Below are positions 1-13,300 of a stretch of 64,000 bases of DNA, piece after piece (positions within the stretch are counted from its first letter, which is position 1; every line of letters begins with the position of its first letter). Origin of the DNA: Hanleya hanleyi (Eukaryota; Mollusca; Polyplacophora; Lepidopleurida; Hanleyidae); assembly GCA_036873755.1 (NCBI GenBank), contig JAVTVY010018927.1, forward strand, positions 1-64,000. The letters are read 5' to 3'. The translations under genes were made by a program, and so were the position numbers. The notes under the pieces were generated by a model, which saw only the letters and a list, made by a program, of their open reading frames with translations, searched no databases and was not told where the DNA came from.

Positions 1-565
1 TATGAATCGTACCCCGACATCAAAGGCGCCGCCGCGAGTTCACCCTGAATGTATGTCTCGCGCGCGTGGGCCTTTGCATCGCTTAATTTTCGTCATGAAT
101 TCATTCCAGATTTTACCAGATTTATAGATGTTCTTCTGCAGGAATTTACGGAAGAGTATTAGTGCCAGTGTGAAAAAAAAAATTCCGAGATTTATCTCCT
201 AATTAGGACTTATTATCTCCTAATTAGGAGATAATAAGAATCGTACCCCGACATCAAAGGCGCCGCCGCGAGTTCACCCTGAATGTATGTCTCGCGCGCG
301 TGGGCCTTTGCATCGCTTAATTTTCGTCATGAATTCATTCCAGATTTTACCAGATTTATAGATGTTCTTCTGCAGGAATTTACGGAAGCGTATTAGTGCC
401 AGTGTGAAAAAAAAAAATTCCGAGATTTATCTCCTAATTAGGACTTATTATCTCCTAATTAGGAGAAAATTATCTCCTAATTAGGAGATATTATGTCCTA
501 ATTAGGAGATAAATCTCGGAATTTTTTTTTTCACACTGGCACTAATACGCTTCCGTAGGAATTGG
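1..565. repeat. 234-bp direct duplication with inverted third part
   Basis: GAATCGTACCCCGACATCAA at 4 recurs at 238 with near identity over 234 bp. The ends carry multiple ATCTCCTAATTAGGAGATAA palindromes. From about 455 to 560 the last ~80 bp of the unit reappears inverted (TTCACACTGGCACTAATACG). Confidence 0.9.
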
Positions 566-981
566 CATCAGATTATTTGATCGAGACAGGTACTATTATG
601 AGAGAAGAAACTTTTGAGGGATTTTCATCGAAAAGATGCATATTTTCATGACAACTTTCGACCGCTCTGCGCTGCCGATAACTGAGCGGACGGAGCTGGA
701 AGGAAAAACTCATTTTTTTTCTTCTTTGTGATCAAACTTCTCATTTATCTCAATCTTTGAAGTATATCTGTGCTAGTTTTTACCAAATATGCAAGCATGT
801 CATTGACAGTACGCAAAATATTTTAATTGTCCATTTTAGTTTTTGTAAATAATTGCTCGTGAAAATCGTAAAAATGCCAAATATCTAGAATTCTGAGCAA
901 ATTTCACAATTCTTGTACGTTTTTGTGATTGAACTACTCTTTTGGGTCATTTGTTTTTTTTAGATTTGTTTTCTCCGTGCA
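566..981. other. AT-rich spacer, no feature seen
   Basis: No ORF, repeat or RNA signal that I can support. Confidence 0.5.
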
Positions 982-2663
982 CTACTGTCTGTCCCAGATA
1001 ATATATTCCGAGACGTTTTCGGCGATATTTCGGAAACAATTTATCGTAAAGCATTGAAACTTCACACAGTATATTAACTAACAAATACTAATTTTTCCCC
1101 CATGTTTCATTAAAATCTGTTGGGAATTGACGAAAATCACCAATATCTACCATGTTATTTTGGGGCTACCATGACGTTGATCTGCCAATGTTATAACATG
1201 CAGACTTGACGTCATGACGTCGTAAAATAATCTACAAATCTCCCATCTATAGTATTTTTCTTATAATTAGTCGCGGGTTTGAGGGCTTCTGTAAAATCAG
1301 CCGTATGGTTAAAATCAATTTCCTTTTTTAGAACGTATACAACAAAGTTATATCTATAGAATGTCATACCACTCTCCGTGATAACTGCTACACAACTTGA
1401 GTTTTAGAGCTTTTTTGTACTACCCGGGTTAAATGCCATAAGGGTTGTTCACGTGAATCTTCACCAATACATGGTATGTCGTCATAATCTATTCCTTTTT
1501 CTCTGACCAAAGGGCAATAGGCGGGGTGAGCTATTCAGTTCTATATATGGGAAAGTGTCTTCAATCGATGTTACCTTCACAAGGACAGGGGCAATGCCTC
1601 CATGAGTGACTGCATGAATTAAAATGACAACTTCACACGATCTTTATTTCAATGACGGTGTAATCTATATGGATGGCCGTATGACCTATATTTACATTTT
1701 TATAGCAAATATCCCATTATTGATCCAGTCGATTAGAGTCGGACATCATCAACGGTATTGTAAGTGTATAGTTTAATTTGATTGCTCTCTCGTTAATTAC
1801 ATTTGTAAACCTACGATGCATCGAAGAGCACTGATTGAATAACACGACGTCCTGGTGTATGAAAGCGACGTCGTCGTCCTATCACTCAACATTGTCAAAG
1901 GCGACACGCGACGCGAAAGGGCGACATCGTGTTTTGGAAGACGACGTCACCCTTTGCGTTGTCGCTCACGCTTTTGATGAGGTAATGCGGGGCACACTTT
2001 TGGTCCAACTAGATCACCATACTATTGAAGTGATACGGTTATGCTGTGTCTGAGAGGCGTCCAAATCTTCGAGGTGTCGAGGACATTTGCATAACATATC
2101 GGCTGTACTGGTCCACCCGTATTCTCGAATCTTTCGTTCTTTGTCAACGACAGTAGTTCAATCTCATGTCTTCATAACCAAACGACAAACAGAGCAACCC
2201 TTGAATGACATCTCGCCCCGCCTATTGCCCTTTGGCCAGAGAAAAAGGAATAGATTATGACGACATACCATGTATTGGTGAAGATTCACGTGAACAACCC
2301 TTATGGCATTTAACCCGGGTAGTACAAAAAAGCTCTAAAACTCAAGTTTTGTAGCAGTTATCACGGAGAGTGGTATGACATTCTATAGATATAACTTTGT
2401 TATATACGTTCTAAAAAAGGAAATTGATTTTAACCATACGGCTGATTTTACAGAAGCCCTCAAACCCGCGACTAATTATAAGAAAAATACTTTAATTCTT
2501 GTTTTCGCGATTTGTTGAGAACTACTGGAATTTTCTTGATACTTTGGAATAAAATTGGTATTTTTTAGTTTATCTCTTGTGTGAAGTTTCAATATCCTCC
2601 AATCAATTGTCTCCGAAATATCGCCGTAAACGTCTCGGATATATTATCTGGGACAGACAGTAG
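982..2663. mobile_element. 1.68-kb fold-back element
   Basis: The arms are inverted copies: CTACTGTCTGTCCCAGATAA at 982 matches the inverse ending at 2663. A near-identical ~285-bp pair (about 1246-1535 and 2213-2495) includes AACCCGGGTAGTACAAAAAA. The 72-codon ORF at 1835 in the loop has no recognised domain. Confidence 0.8.
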
Positions 2664-3425
2664 TTTTGTTTCTTGTCGTTTGCATGATGTATTCCTTTTG
2701 CCACTCGTTAAGCTGTAAATGATTTTTTTTGGTCACCAATCTTGGCCTAAACTGAGTTGCCTGGCGTTCACGTTAGTTGATAAGCACGTGTATTCGCCCA
2801 GCATTGACCAGCGAAACAGGGCGGGACTCGCAGCGAAGCACACGTGACGGTCTTTTGCGCACAAAAAGCCAATCAGTGACAAGGCGTGCTAATTAACCAA
2901 TCACTAATCACTCATTAACATATCAATTAGCCAGACAAACCCTAGTTCAAAGAGAGGAGCCGCGTTTCATATCCCTCTATACTCGTCCCAGGTAGTAGTA
3001 AGCGTCCTGAAGGGTCAGTGGACTTTTGACTCCTGACATTCGTGGCGGGGTCAAAGGTCATTGAGTGCACTTCCGATCACGCAAACGGAAGTGAACTTTG
3101 ACCTCTGGCAGATCATATTCCTCTGTGGTGATGCGGTCACTTCCGCTGCAGTGATAAGGCCAATGAGACTCCAAATAATACGCTCGCTTTCGTTGAATTC
3201 GCTTGAATTTCCGGGAATGTCCGGTATTTTCCGGAGTTCAAATGACCTTCTGGAGTTCAATTGACCTTAGAGGTACCTCTAAGAATCGTACCTTGAATAC
3301 GCCACAGGCACTTCAATGTCCGTTGACCTATGCATAGCAATACGTGTCGGCGACGTGTGCTCTATGCAGCGAGATAGGGGAGTATCCATGACACTTGCAG
3401 GATTCGAAACTGCAGTGCCGGTGTG
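2664..3425. other. Gene-free stretch
   Basis: Contains a CACTTCCG...CGGAAGTG inverted pair (3068-3092) and several CCGGAATTT-like repeats around 3205-3240. Short ORFs here show no domain. Confidence 0.4.
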
Positions 3426-3429
3426 GAGC

Positions 3430-4310
3430 CTTAGAATGTCCGGTGGTTAATGTCCGGTGGTTACTTCCTATCTTCTAACCGAGCTGGGACATTTTTCTCC
3501 TCCTTAAAGATAAGTGTCCATCCCTAATCTCGAAAGAAAAGGGACACTTTTAGCTAGGACATTCTTAGCCTTTACACCGGCATCGGAGGCTGGTACATTA
3601 GTACCCTCGGTCACGACACTCACATAATATGAACGCAGAAAAATACCACAACCTGCCACAAGGGTTAAAGTCAACTGACTCTTTAATACGCTTTCTGTAC
3701 TACTGGTATGATTGAACTATCATATAGATCGCAATAATGAGCGTATCTGTCCGAAATTATATCTTTTATTCTCATTAATGCCACTGCCATACAACCAGGA
3801 TTCATGTTTGTATCTCAACCCAGTATGACGCCGTGTTTCGGGTTCTTATACTCAACTGGGTTTTATATATATAAATATATTCATTTTTCTTCTTTCAGTA
3901 TCTTCCTCCTGTCTAGGTTGACAAGGGAGTGAATTTACATGACCATTATTAAGAAGAACACACTCACTATTGGTGGACCATTTTATTGGATATGGCAATT
4001 ATATAGTCGGTATTTGTCACGTGGATATGCAAAATTAGCCCATACGTGGTTCAAGATAAATTTAATGAACAGATGTCACAGAAAACTGTGGTCTTCACAC
4101 GAATTATTGTCGGTCTCGTGTAAGATTCTATGCCTGGTTCAAGCCTTCGTGTTACCGGGTGTGATGGATAAGAATGTTCTAGTGATTAGTGTCCCTTTTC
4201 ATATCCTTTTCTATTGCAACCATCAAGGACGGACACTTGACCCCATTGTGGAGAAAAGTTTATAGCTGAGTTAGAAGATAGGAGACGGACACTCTTAGCT
4301 ATCGGACATT
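3430..4310. mobile_element. Possible TIR element
   Basis: ACTTCCTATCTTCTAACCGA near 3463 is matched, inverted, by GAGTTAGAAGATAGGAG near 4267. GTGTCC/GGACAC motifs repeat near both ends. The inner ORF at 3939-4265 is unrecognised. Confidence 0.4.
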
Positions 4311-5700
4311 CTTAGCCGCCACAACACTCTTACTCTTAGCAGACTTGGTCGAACTAACTGGCCTAAAAATCGAGCTCAAGTTGAAGCTGCCATGTGGACT
4401 TCGAAATGAAACGGATAATATTGCAAAAACGTCATGCCGCCATTTGCCGTTTATATTTGGCGTCATATCGTTTCATTCTAGCTGTTGAAAATAATGCCAA
4501 AATCTGTAAATATACACTTACCGCCAATAATTCAAAGCTCCTTAGAAAAAAACATGGCGTCAAAACGTCATGACGTCACCATTCCCGACGTCACATAGGG
4601 CATAAAGATCAATGACGCAATAAATAAAGAACATGGGGAATATCAGTGCACCAGATCTGGACGTCATGGGCGTCGATTGGCGTGAAACTAGCAAATATGA
4701 ACCGTATTAGGTCACAGCTGGCGTAAAAATAGTCACTCTGAAAGTAAAAAGATGGAAAGCTCAACAACGCTTCCGTATTTCAGCTTTCCATCTGGCGAAA
4801 TTGAAACGTCGAAGATAAAGAGAGCTCGACATCGATTTTGCGATTTGGAAGTCTCTATTTCATATAGTCTACGTATCCATAATACAACGACGTTTAATAA
4901 ATATAATTTCAAAAAGGAATAAAAAATCTGAGTCAAAAAGAAAAATGATTCTTTTCGCAGAGTTAAAATTAAAAATAAATATTACCTATGTGTCCTCCAC
5001 GGTTCCGTAAATTTCCCTGTATTTCCCATAAAAAATACATTCTGAAACAGGAGCTGGATCGAATCTATGGAAAACGTTCAAATGATATTACAGGTCATTT
5101 TTTTTTTATATTGGATCGATCTAGAATTGAATGTTTTTTCAGGGAACATTGCTTTCGTTTTCTCAACTTCCAGATGAATAGCTGGGCCGAAAGTAACTCT
5201 CGAGCAGTCCATCTGCGAACTTTCAATTTGAAGCGGCGTTCCATTTTTCTATTTTCAGGTTTACGAGATGAAAAGCTATAAAAGGGACGGGGTGGCAACC
5301 TTTCAAATTGATGAAAAGCTGAACTGTCTTATGGTCCTGCATATCGCTGACTTGTAAACAATCTGTAATTGATTTAGGCCTACTGCGTAACATTTTCCCG
5401 CTGTAGTGATCGTTCAGTCCTGAGCTCCCCCAATATATCTGGATTTAATCAAACATTGCGAGTAGTATAAGAAGGGCTAATCTCTCAGCATATGAGCGAA
5501 GCGGCATAAAAGTGATGGAAGTGTGAAGTATAGCCTCGTACCATTTTGGCTTAATGTCGAATTCAAGGTGATTCACTCATTTGGCGACAGCCAGTTTGAG
5601 AGGTGGAAGAAGCCGTAGAGTACCACCGCCCGTCGGCAAGTCAAAAACAAAAAAACAAAAAAAAACGGTCAAAATATATTCAGTAAAGTCTGCATGGTTA
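4311..5700. other. Gene-free stretch with an exon-like segment
   Basis: Mostly AT-rich with no domain-bearing ORF. TTTTCAG at 5252-5258 followed by 32 codons and TAA at 5355-5357 resembles a terminal exon, but has no recognised homologue. Confidence 0.35.
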
Positions 5701-5729
5701 AAATAGTCGTGCATGAAGCCCTCGTGATG

Positions 5730-6425
5730 TAGAATAAGACTGGAGTTCTGCCCACGTTGAACGATGTCGTCATAGTGTGCATGTTCAGTAAGGATTAGTA
5801 GAAAAGGAGCATTTTTGGGTGCACATGGGAGTGTTTCGTGGATGGACAATCCTCGGTGCCACTGTGGTATACTTGGAGACGTTTCGAAGCTCTTGTTTGT
5901 ATAAAATAAGACTGCGGTGATGTCGAGGAGAAAAAAATGGCATTTTTGAGCGCTTGGGAGATTTTGGGTGATATATGGACCATCTTTGGTTCAAATGTGA
6001 CGTGTTTGATGTTGTATTGAAGCTCTTTGTGTAGAATACGACTGGGGTGCTGTCCAAAATACCGGAAACGTCAAGGAGCGCATACGCAGTCGACTCGGGA
6101 AAGGGAGTTTTTAGGAGATTAATAGACCATCCTTGGTTCAGATGTGACGTGCTTGGTGTTGTATTGAATGTCTCTGTGTTTAGAATGACTGGGGTACTGC
6201 CGAAGTTGACCGTTGATATCGTGGTGCGAATGCGCAGTCCAGAAGCAGAGCAAATAACGGGCATTTTCTGTTGCACAGGGGAGTTTTGGGGCATGACGTG
6301 CATGGTGTATTGAGACGCTCGTGGTATAGAATACGATTGAGGTGCTGTCCACCATAGCCGGTGAAGTCCCGGTGCGCATGTGCAATCGATAAATGGCATA
6401 TTTGGATGCGCATGTATGCTTGAGA
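5730..6425. repeat. Degenerate ~145-bp tandem repeat
   Basis: Units are marked by AGAATAxGACTGxGGT at 5733, 5903, 6035, 6181 and 6328, and by alternating GGGAGTTTT and ATATGGACCAT-like blocks. The 262-codon minus-strand ORF across it is mostly repeat translation. Confidence 0.7.
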
Positions 6426-6489
6426 GATATCTAACTATAATACCCTTATACACTAGCCTACAGGAGTCACGTTCCGTGCCTCCGTCGAT

Positions 6490-6573
6490 AAAGGCAATCC
6501 GGTCTGGAGAAAAGTACTGGCCTTGGTGTTCTGTCAGGTACATGGCAACCCAATGTTTATTGGGTCGATCCAT
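6490..6573 (-). pseudogene. Fragment of Polinton-type cysteine protease
   Basis: RPNKHWVAMYLTEHQGQYF aligns with the His-containing block of the protease at 60836-61312 (RPGEHWVAVYVD...GQGEYF), both in protein and DNA. Only about 25 codons match; no Cys block follows. Confidence 0.5.
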
Positions 6574-6584
6574 CGGACTAGAAA

Positions 6585-6690
6585 GAGAGGGAAAGAGAGA
6601 GAAAATTGAGGTTTAATGTCGCGTTCAGCAATATTTCAGCTATATAGCGACGATCAAACAAAAACAAGTCAACAACCCAGCAATCCAGAA
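6585..6690. repeat. SINE-like repeat tail
   Basis: GAGAGAGAAAATTGAGGTTTAATGTCGCGTTCAGCAATATTTCAGC... with TATATAGCGACGAT resembles a dispersed repeat familiar from gastropod sequences. A weaker relative lies at 16265-16335. Assignment is from recollection of style. Confidence 0.35.
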
Positions 6691-6905
6691 GTAATCAACA
6701 CAACACACCAAAAGACATGCACATACATTGAAATTCATGCAACAAACCGATTTCTTTCAACTAACCTAAAATACAGTCTTATTTTACCCAACTAAAACGA
6801 TCTTCTAAAGTAGGTGCTTGATAAATAGAATCTCTTACAATCTTAAAATCTATAAAGTCGATCAGAATAGGTTTCACTGTGAAATCTTCGTGGCACACAG
6901 CCAGA

Positions 6906-9538
6906 AAAAGGGTGATTAGGTCCGTGTAACCTTGCACAATTCAATTTTCGTTTTTTGTTTTTGTGTTCTCAAAATAAAAAATTGAAAATTGACCGTCAAT
7001 TTTCAATTTTCGTTTTTTGTTTTTGTGTTCTCAAAATCAAAAATTGAAATTTGACCGTCAATTTTCAATTTTCGTTTTTTGTTTTTGGTTTCTCAAAATC
7101 AAAAATTGAAAATTGACCGTCAATTTTCAATTTTCGTTTTTTGTTTTTGTGTTCTGAAAATCAAAAATTGAAATTTGACCGTCAATTTTCAATTTTTGAT
7201 TCTGGGATTACAAAAACAAAAAACGAAAATTGATATTTGACAGTCAATTTTCAATTTTCGTTTTTCGTTTTGCTTCACGCAAAAATGAAAATCAAATATT
7301 GAAAATTGCCTCGACTTGTCCGTTTTTCGTTTTTTGATTTTAACTTTGACGTATCTATGTTAAGTTCTCATGTGGAAGGGTTATCATGTCACTTCCGGTA
7401 CGACGAGTAGAATAGAAAACGCAAATCGTGTCGTATGAGAGGTGTGGAGCGTGAGAGGCATGTGGCCCACCAGTGTATTGATCGATTTGTTAGGGTATCT
7501 ATACATTGCCTTGGTTGCATGGTTGCACACGATAGTTCTGGATAAAAAAAAGATCAAGGGGTATCCTCTAAATCAAACCAATTATTCAACAGGTTCAGCT
7601 AGCTCATTACTCCAATCCACTAGCTGGACGGTTTGAGATGTGACATCGCTGGCATAACTTTGATGTCAGGCTGAAATCGACATCGAGAGTCAAGGCAAAA
7701 ACCGCCGGCTTGGGATACCGACATGCTAATTCAAAAAAACCTCGGGGATGAAATGTTCGAGATTGAGGCAACGACTCAAGAACTCACTCGAATCACCAAA
7801 AATGTCCAAGTAAACCCTGTGCGGGGATAGCCTATAGTATTGGACCCTTCTACGGAGGGCCAATGATAGGCTGATGCAGCAACAACAACATTTTCCCAGT
7901 TATACGCCAGATTTTGAAATCGAAAACGATGCCGCGCTATGTCATCGGTCAACTGAGACAGTCACGTGGTTGTGTATGAAGATTGGGGTGGCTCCTATAA
8001 ATAGTGATCCAATGAAAATGCTCGTCTTAGTTTGAAATGGCGGAGTCGAATGACCAATCTCTGAAGGGGAGACAGCTGGAACAGTACACTATCACTGTCT
8101 GTTAATATCTTGAATTAACAGAGAGTACTGCAGTCTATGTGCGGGGATTCACGATTTACCTGGACTTGTGAAGATGCACCAGACAGGTCTGGATATGTGG
8201 CATCCCGCTGTTCTCAATGGTTATTGGCCTTGAGGCCTGAGCCAATCAGAACGCAGTCTTAGATTTTCTCATTTCTAAAAATAGATGTTTAGAGCGCTAC
8301 AAAAGCGAACAGCATTCATGCAGACAACCGCTATTTGCTATTGATTTGAAATATAGTATTTATAAAGATACCAACAAAGATTTAATACCAATAAGAGTAA
8401 GTATGCGGCCCGTAAACCACCATTTCAAACAAGCACACAATCGCCACGTTTGATGTCAGACGTCTGAATGCTTCAACGCTTCAGGTCCAATCTTCATTCT
8501 CTATATTTGGGACCTGGATCGTTGGAGCGTTCAGATGCTCGTCAACGTTCAGCGTCAAAAACGCTTCAACGCAAGTGTGGGTGTCAAACGCTTCAACGCA
8601 TCGACGTGGGAAGTTTCCTTGGGGTTATGATTAGGCATCTTCATTTTATCGAGCCAATTTCTACGTTCCCACTTCGAACCTGCCTTGATTCATCTGACCC
8701 CTTCAGTGTTCAAAATCCGAGGTGTAAATTTCACCTACTAACGACAGAAGAACCAATCAGAGCGTACATCGATTGCGAATGAAGTCACGTTGAGTGACAT
8801 CATCCTCTATTAGCGGCGTCTTTCCTCCTAATAAGGTGCCCACTAATTAGGTCAGCCAATCAATAACGCTCTTGTGCGACCCATTTCGAATTTCAAATGT
8901 TTTCGAGGTCAGTGACGTCTCGTGTCTATTTATAAGTTATTTGAACATTGAAGAGGTCCAGATATATCAAGGGAAGTTCGAAGTGGGAACGTAGAAATTG
9001 GCTAGATAAAATGAAGATGTGATTAGGGTACCCACGTATTTATTATACTACCCTACTTTAATGAAACTCCCATGTGTATCAACCCCGTTGTTCTCCATAT
9101 AATGCTTCACACCTGCTGCACGATTGCCTACTCGCTTATGCGCAGTTGGCCCATTATATTCTAGCTCGAATGCCTGGCTCCAGGGATCTATAGTGTAGTG
9201 AAACTCCCACATCTTGCCCCCTACTGTTTTTCCATATTATGCTCCACACCTGCCTAAACAATGCGATTTGCGCTTTCCATACTACTCCGCGAACCGAAAG
9301 TGACATCATAAGTCTTGCGCGTGCGCAGTTAACATTGACGAGTCAAAGTTAAAATCAAAAAACGAAAAACGGACAAGTCGAGGCAATTTTCATTATTTGA
9401 TTTTCATTTTTGGGACAAGTGAAACGAAAAACGAAAATTGAAAATTGACGGTCAAATTTCAATTTTTGATTTTGAGAACACAAAAACAAAAAACGAAAAT
9501 TGAATTGTGCAAGGTTACACGGACCTGATTACCCTTTT
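6906..9538. mobile_element. 2.6-kb TIR element with AT-rich terminal arrays
   Basis: The left end AAAAGGGTGATTAGGTCCGT is matched, inverted, by the right end ACGGACCTGATTACCCTTTT. The subterminal arrays are ~60-bp repeats of TCAATTTTCGTTTTTTGTTT (6940-7330) and their inverse (9350-9505). Inside is another inverted pair (8634-8686 with 8972-9022) and a run of AACGCTTCAACGC repeats near 8470-8600. No transposase is seen. Confidence 0.8.
9055..9330. repeat. Imperfect ~140-bp direct repeat
   Basis: TGAAACTCCCA...TTCTCCATATAATGCTTCACACCTGC at 9061 recurs as TGAAACTCCCAC...TTTTCCATATTATGCTCCACACCTGC at 9199. It lies inside the 2.6-kb element. Confidence 0.65.
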
Positions 9539-10279
9539 AGGGCGATGACATGAACATTTGCACTCATTGCTGATCACTCTTTTAGGGTGATGGCTTTAAG
9601 GTGATGGTGGAAAAGGGTAATGGCTCTAACTCAACACCTTTTTTGGGTGATGCTGTCTGGCTGTGCATGGAAATACACCTTGGGACCGATTCCTTTTTTA
9701 GTGAGTTAATCGGGTATGGCCGACTCTGCATATCGCCTGATCATGGCTTGATCGAAACGTTCCTGGCTACTCTGATGAATATTTCCTAGAGGTCTTTTTC
9801 CGGACTAGTAGGCCGACATATCAGGCAAACACTCATTGAAAGGGGTCTGTGTCCATTTCTGAGCATGGTTGAGATCTGGTCTGTCACCATGTTCGCTGAG
9901 AGTCACACGGGACGTTGCCCGCCTTATCCACTAGAATGACATGTCATATTCGGCATTTCAAATCACGTTGGTGGTGTTCCGGAGGGTTCGTACAAAGTGG
10001 ATTTCCAACTGTAAGTTGAATGAGAGAGAATTAGAACATGTGATCAGCCTCAAAACTAGACTGGAATCGATGCCTTTCGAACTTCACGAAAGGGACATAT
10101 GTTACGACAGATAGAAAATAAAACACATTTGACCACCATGGAAGAAATTGCTCTTTAAAAATAAACGACATGGCATGCATGATGGCCGGGTAACAAGCGT
10201 ATACGTGTGGTGTATTCTGCCTACGTATACTCTGCCACTGCGTTATCCCGTGGCTGCAGCTCTAGGGCAAGCCGAAGCG

Positions 10280-10362
10280 CTTTTTACCTGCGGCACGCAG
10301 GTCTACGGGAGGCTCGCGTTGTTGTTACCTGCGGCACGCAGGTCTACGGGAGGCTCGCGTTG
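10280..10362. repeat. Two copies of a 42-bp repeat with internal palindrome
   Basis: TACCTGCGGCACGCAGGTCT plus ACGGGAGGCTCGCGTTGTT occurs twice in tandem. ACCTGCGGCACGCAGGT is a near-perfect hairpin. Confidence 0.85.
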
Positions 10363-10364
10363 TT

Positions 10365-13300
10365 CTTGTTCTTGTGACTTTTTGAAATGCGCATGCGCTA
10401 AGAGAGTGTGATCTCTGCCACCCTTTTCTTTTCAACCTCCGATCTCACATGACACCACTGTCTTCAAGCGCGTTTGAATTCATTTGCAACTATATTCGGT
10501 GGAATGAATTATTGCTTCGTTGATTTCCGTTCAGACTTCAATTCTCTTACGTCAGTCGCTTTAAAGCTGTCGGTCGTCACATCAGTCACTGTCTTCAGCA
10601 TTTGCGTACACTTCGCCATCCATAAGATGGCTTGCGAATCGTGAGTCTCCATTATTGCGGAGCGATATCCGGTATATTACGGGATTCTGTTCGGCCTTCA
10701 TCCGGCAGAGAACAGACTCGAGAAATCTGATAAATTACAGGTTTTCAAACCACTTAGGAAACAGATATAGGCTAGGCTTACAAAATATATAGGTATAAAT
10801 AACTTTCGTATCACCCAAGAGGTATGGTAGATCTGTAATTTTCAACAAGTAGGGCATCACATGATTCGAAAATGGCGAGTTACGTTGGGGTTACGTCGGT
10901 AGACTTTAGCTGATTGGCAGACGAAGTCACGTGGTATTGATTTCTGGAAATTCCCTCTCGCACTTGCCGAAAGTAGGCTGTAAATGGATACACACGATCC
11001 CAGGGTCAGTCTTAACGCGTATAGATGACCGAGATGGTTACAGGTTGTGTCTTCAGATATTACCATTTTCATTGAACAGTATGCAGATGTATACACAATT
11101 TAAGATCCTTGGATTTCTTATATACCAAAGAAGATGAGCCGCAACCTTGTCGGTGGTTCAGCTAATTTGCATACAGTCCCAGGCGACTGTCTTAGAAAGT
11201 AGAAAAATAAGTTCACTACTTCTAGTAATCATTTTATCTACCCAATCTAGATAAAACACAAATTGGCGAAGCATAACAAGTAACGCATTATCATTATGAT
11301 TAACATTGAATAATACTTGGTATCAAATTATAGATCATGCATCATAAAAACAAACGCAACAATTACGTTTCAGAAGTAAGCGGAACAACTCAGCAACTTT
11401 CACCGAATAAAGATGTTTAACTTTACCCCCAAGCAATTCGCATATATGGAAATATGTTTTGAAAGGAAGAATAACTTAACCCTCTGTGGGAATCGAAACA
11501 ATGACCCTCCAATCCCTGGACTTGCACTTAATGTCTTAGCTATACCGACTCATTGATAATACTCAAAACTGACTTTATGCGCAAACGGTTTTATAATACA
11601 TAAATGACAACCCTATGCGCGAACAGTACATCATAGTTATATTGTGTACTTTCGGTTACAAGCTGAAATTTGGCACATAGCTATTTCGAATGATCCTCTT
11701 TTGGAACACAGTCCCTCTATCCTCATTCTCGCAAGCCAGGGCCTTGCTTCGCTGGTATTGATGTTCTCGTCCTCTTCCGCACTCATAATCCCTTTAGAAT
11801 TGCATTAATCACTTCCGTAAAATCAATACTTATGTGTATCAGCAGACAACGGGCAGAAACATGTTGCATTTGACATCATTCTCTCAAGTCAGAGCCCATT
11901 TCTGCTAGAACTTACTGGTTCTACACTTCACAATTTACGTTACTTTGTCAATCAGTTTTACGAATGAAATTACGTCATATATTAGCAGATACTGACCATA
12001 AAAGCGATCTATTTGATCTCGTTGTCAAAAGCTAGGACCTTGATTTCCTTGAGAGTTTTTTAAATTTATTTTGATACCTTTCATATTGACTTGGAAGTCA
12101 TTTTCGCGAATGCAATAATTTGATGTACCAAAAGATAATAACGAGAATTCGACATGATTCTCTTATACACACAGACCTTGTTTAGTGAACTAACCCTGAA
12201 ATTTCGCACTTAAATCACCTCCCGAATGACTTAATGACAAACATATTCGCGAATTGATTATAGGGCGATATCCATAGATATTGACAAGAAATGTTTCTTA
12301 TTTGCAGAATTTGACTTAAAAAAAAAAAATTAATAAAATTATCAACCTTCGAAAAGGCTTGACCAAACATGTCGGATGAGGTGATATCTCCTAAGGATGA
12401 AATAGGTAATCATTTGTATAGAAGGAGCAAACCATGTATTGATATTGGCTTGCTGCATGGAAAAGAGTGTCAAGGTACCGTATTTAGTTTGCAGATGATA
12501 ACGCACATAAATGCAGAAACTTAATTTATTATTCTAATCGAATATCAAGACTGTCACAGGCCTCAATTTGAATCGTGAAAAATGTCATTATGCCTCTTGA
12601 ACAGTTCGATAAAGCCTTCAACCCCATTCCATAGTTTCACAGATCAAAGTGATAGACCTGATAATAAATTCATTGAAAATTAACTTTGACGGAAATATAA
12701 ATTTTCCATTTTGCTCGGCAAAGTAAGCGAGAAGGGAGACTGAAGAGCGTAGATGTTCGCGCTATGACTAAATCCTTGAAATTTGTTTGGATTTCCAAAT
12801 ATTTGAAAGCCTTTTTGATTTGCAAAAATCAACGGCTGAACGGAATGTTTTGAAACTTGGAATTCACGATACTTGTACCAAGACATTGCCAAAGCGATTA
12901 TTGTGACTTCGTCTGTCAATTCAGTATAGACGGCACGGACCAGTCAACATCGTCGGATTTTGAACGAGGAAAGCGAATATATATATATTGTGTCAAATCT
13001 ATTAGTCAATTCCTGCAATTGTGGGTTAGAAGTTGAAAATTACTTCCCTTGGCATGAAAACACTTGCAGATGGCGCTTTTTTTCTACAATTACCACTACC
13101 TCCGCTGATATGTCTTTCACTGTATTATTGCCACTGCCGCAGGTTTTGACTACAATGTAGTCATTTCTCACTTGTTCTTGTTGTTCTTCTTCTTGTGACT
13201 TTTTGAAATACGCATGCGTTAAGATAGTGTGATCTCTGCCACACTTTTCTTCTCAACATCCGATCTCACATGACAACACTGTCCTCAGGCACGTTTGAAT

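Noticed and set aside
6119..6413. Overlapping 77-88-codon ORFs on both strands
   Set aside because: Products of the ~145-bp degenerate tandem repeat.
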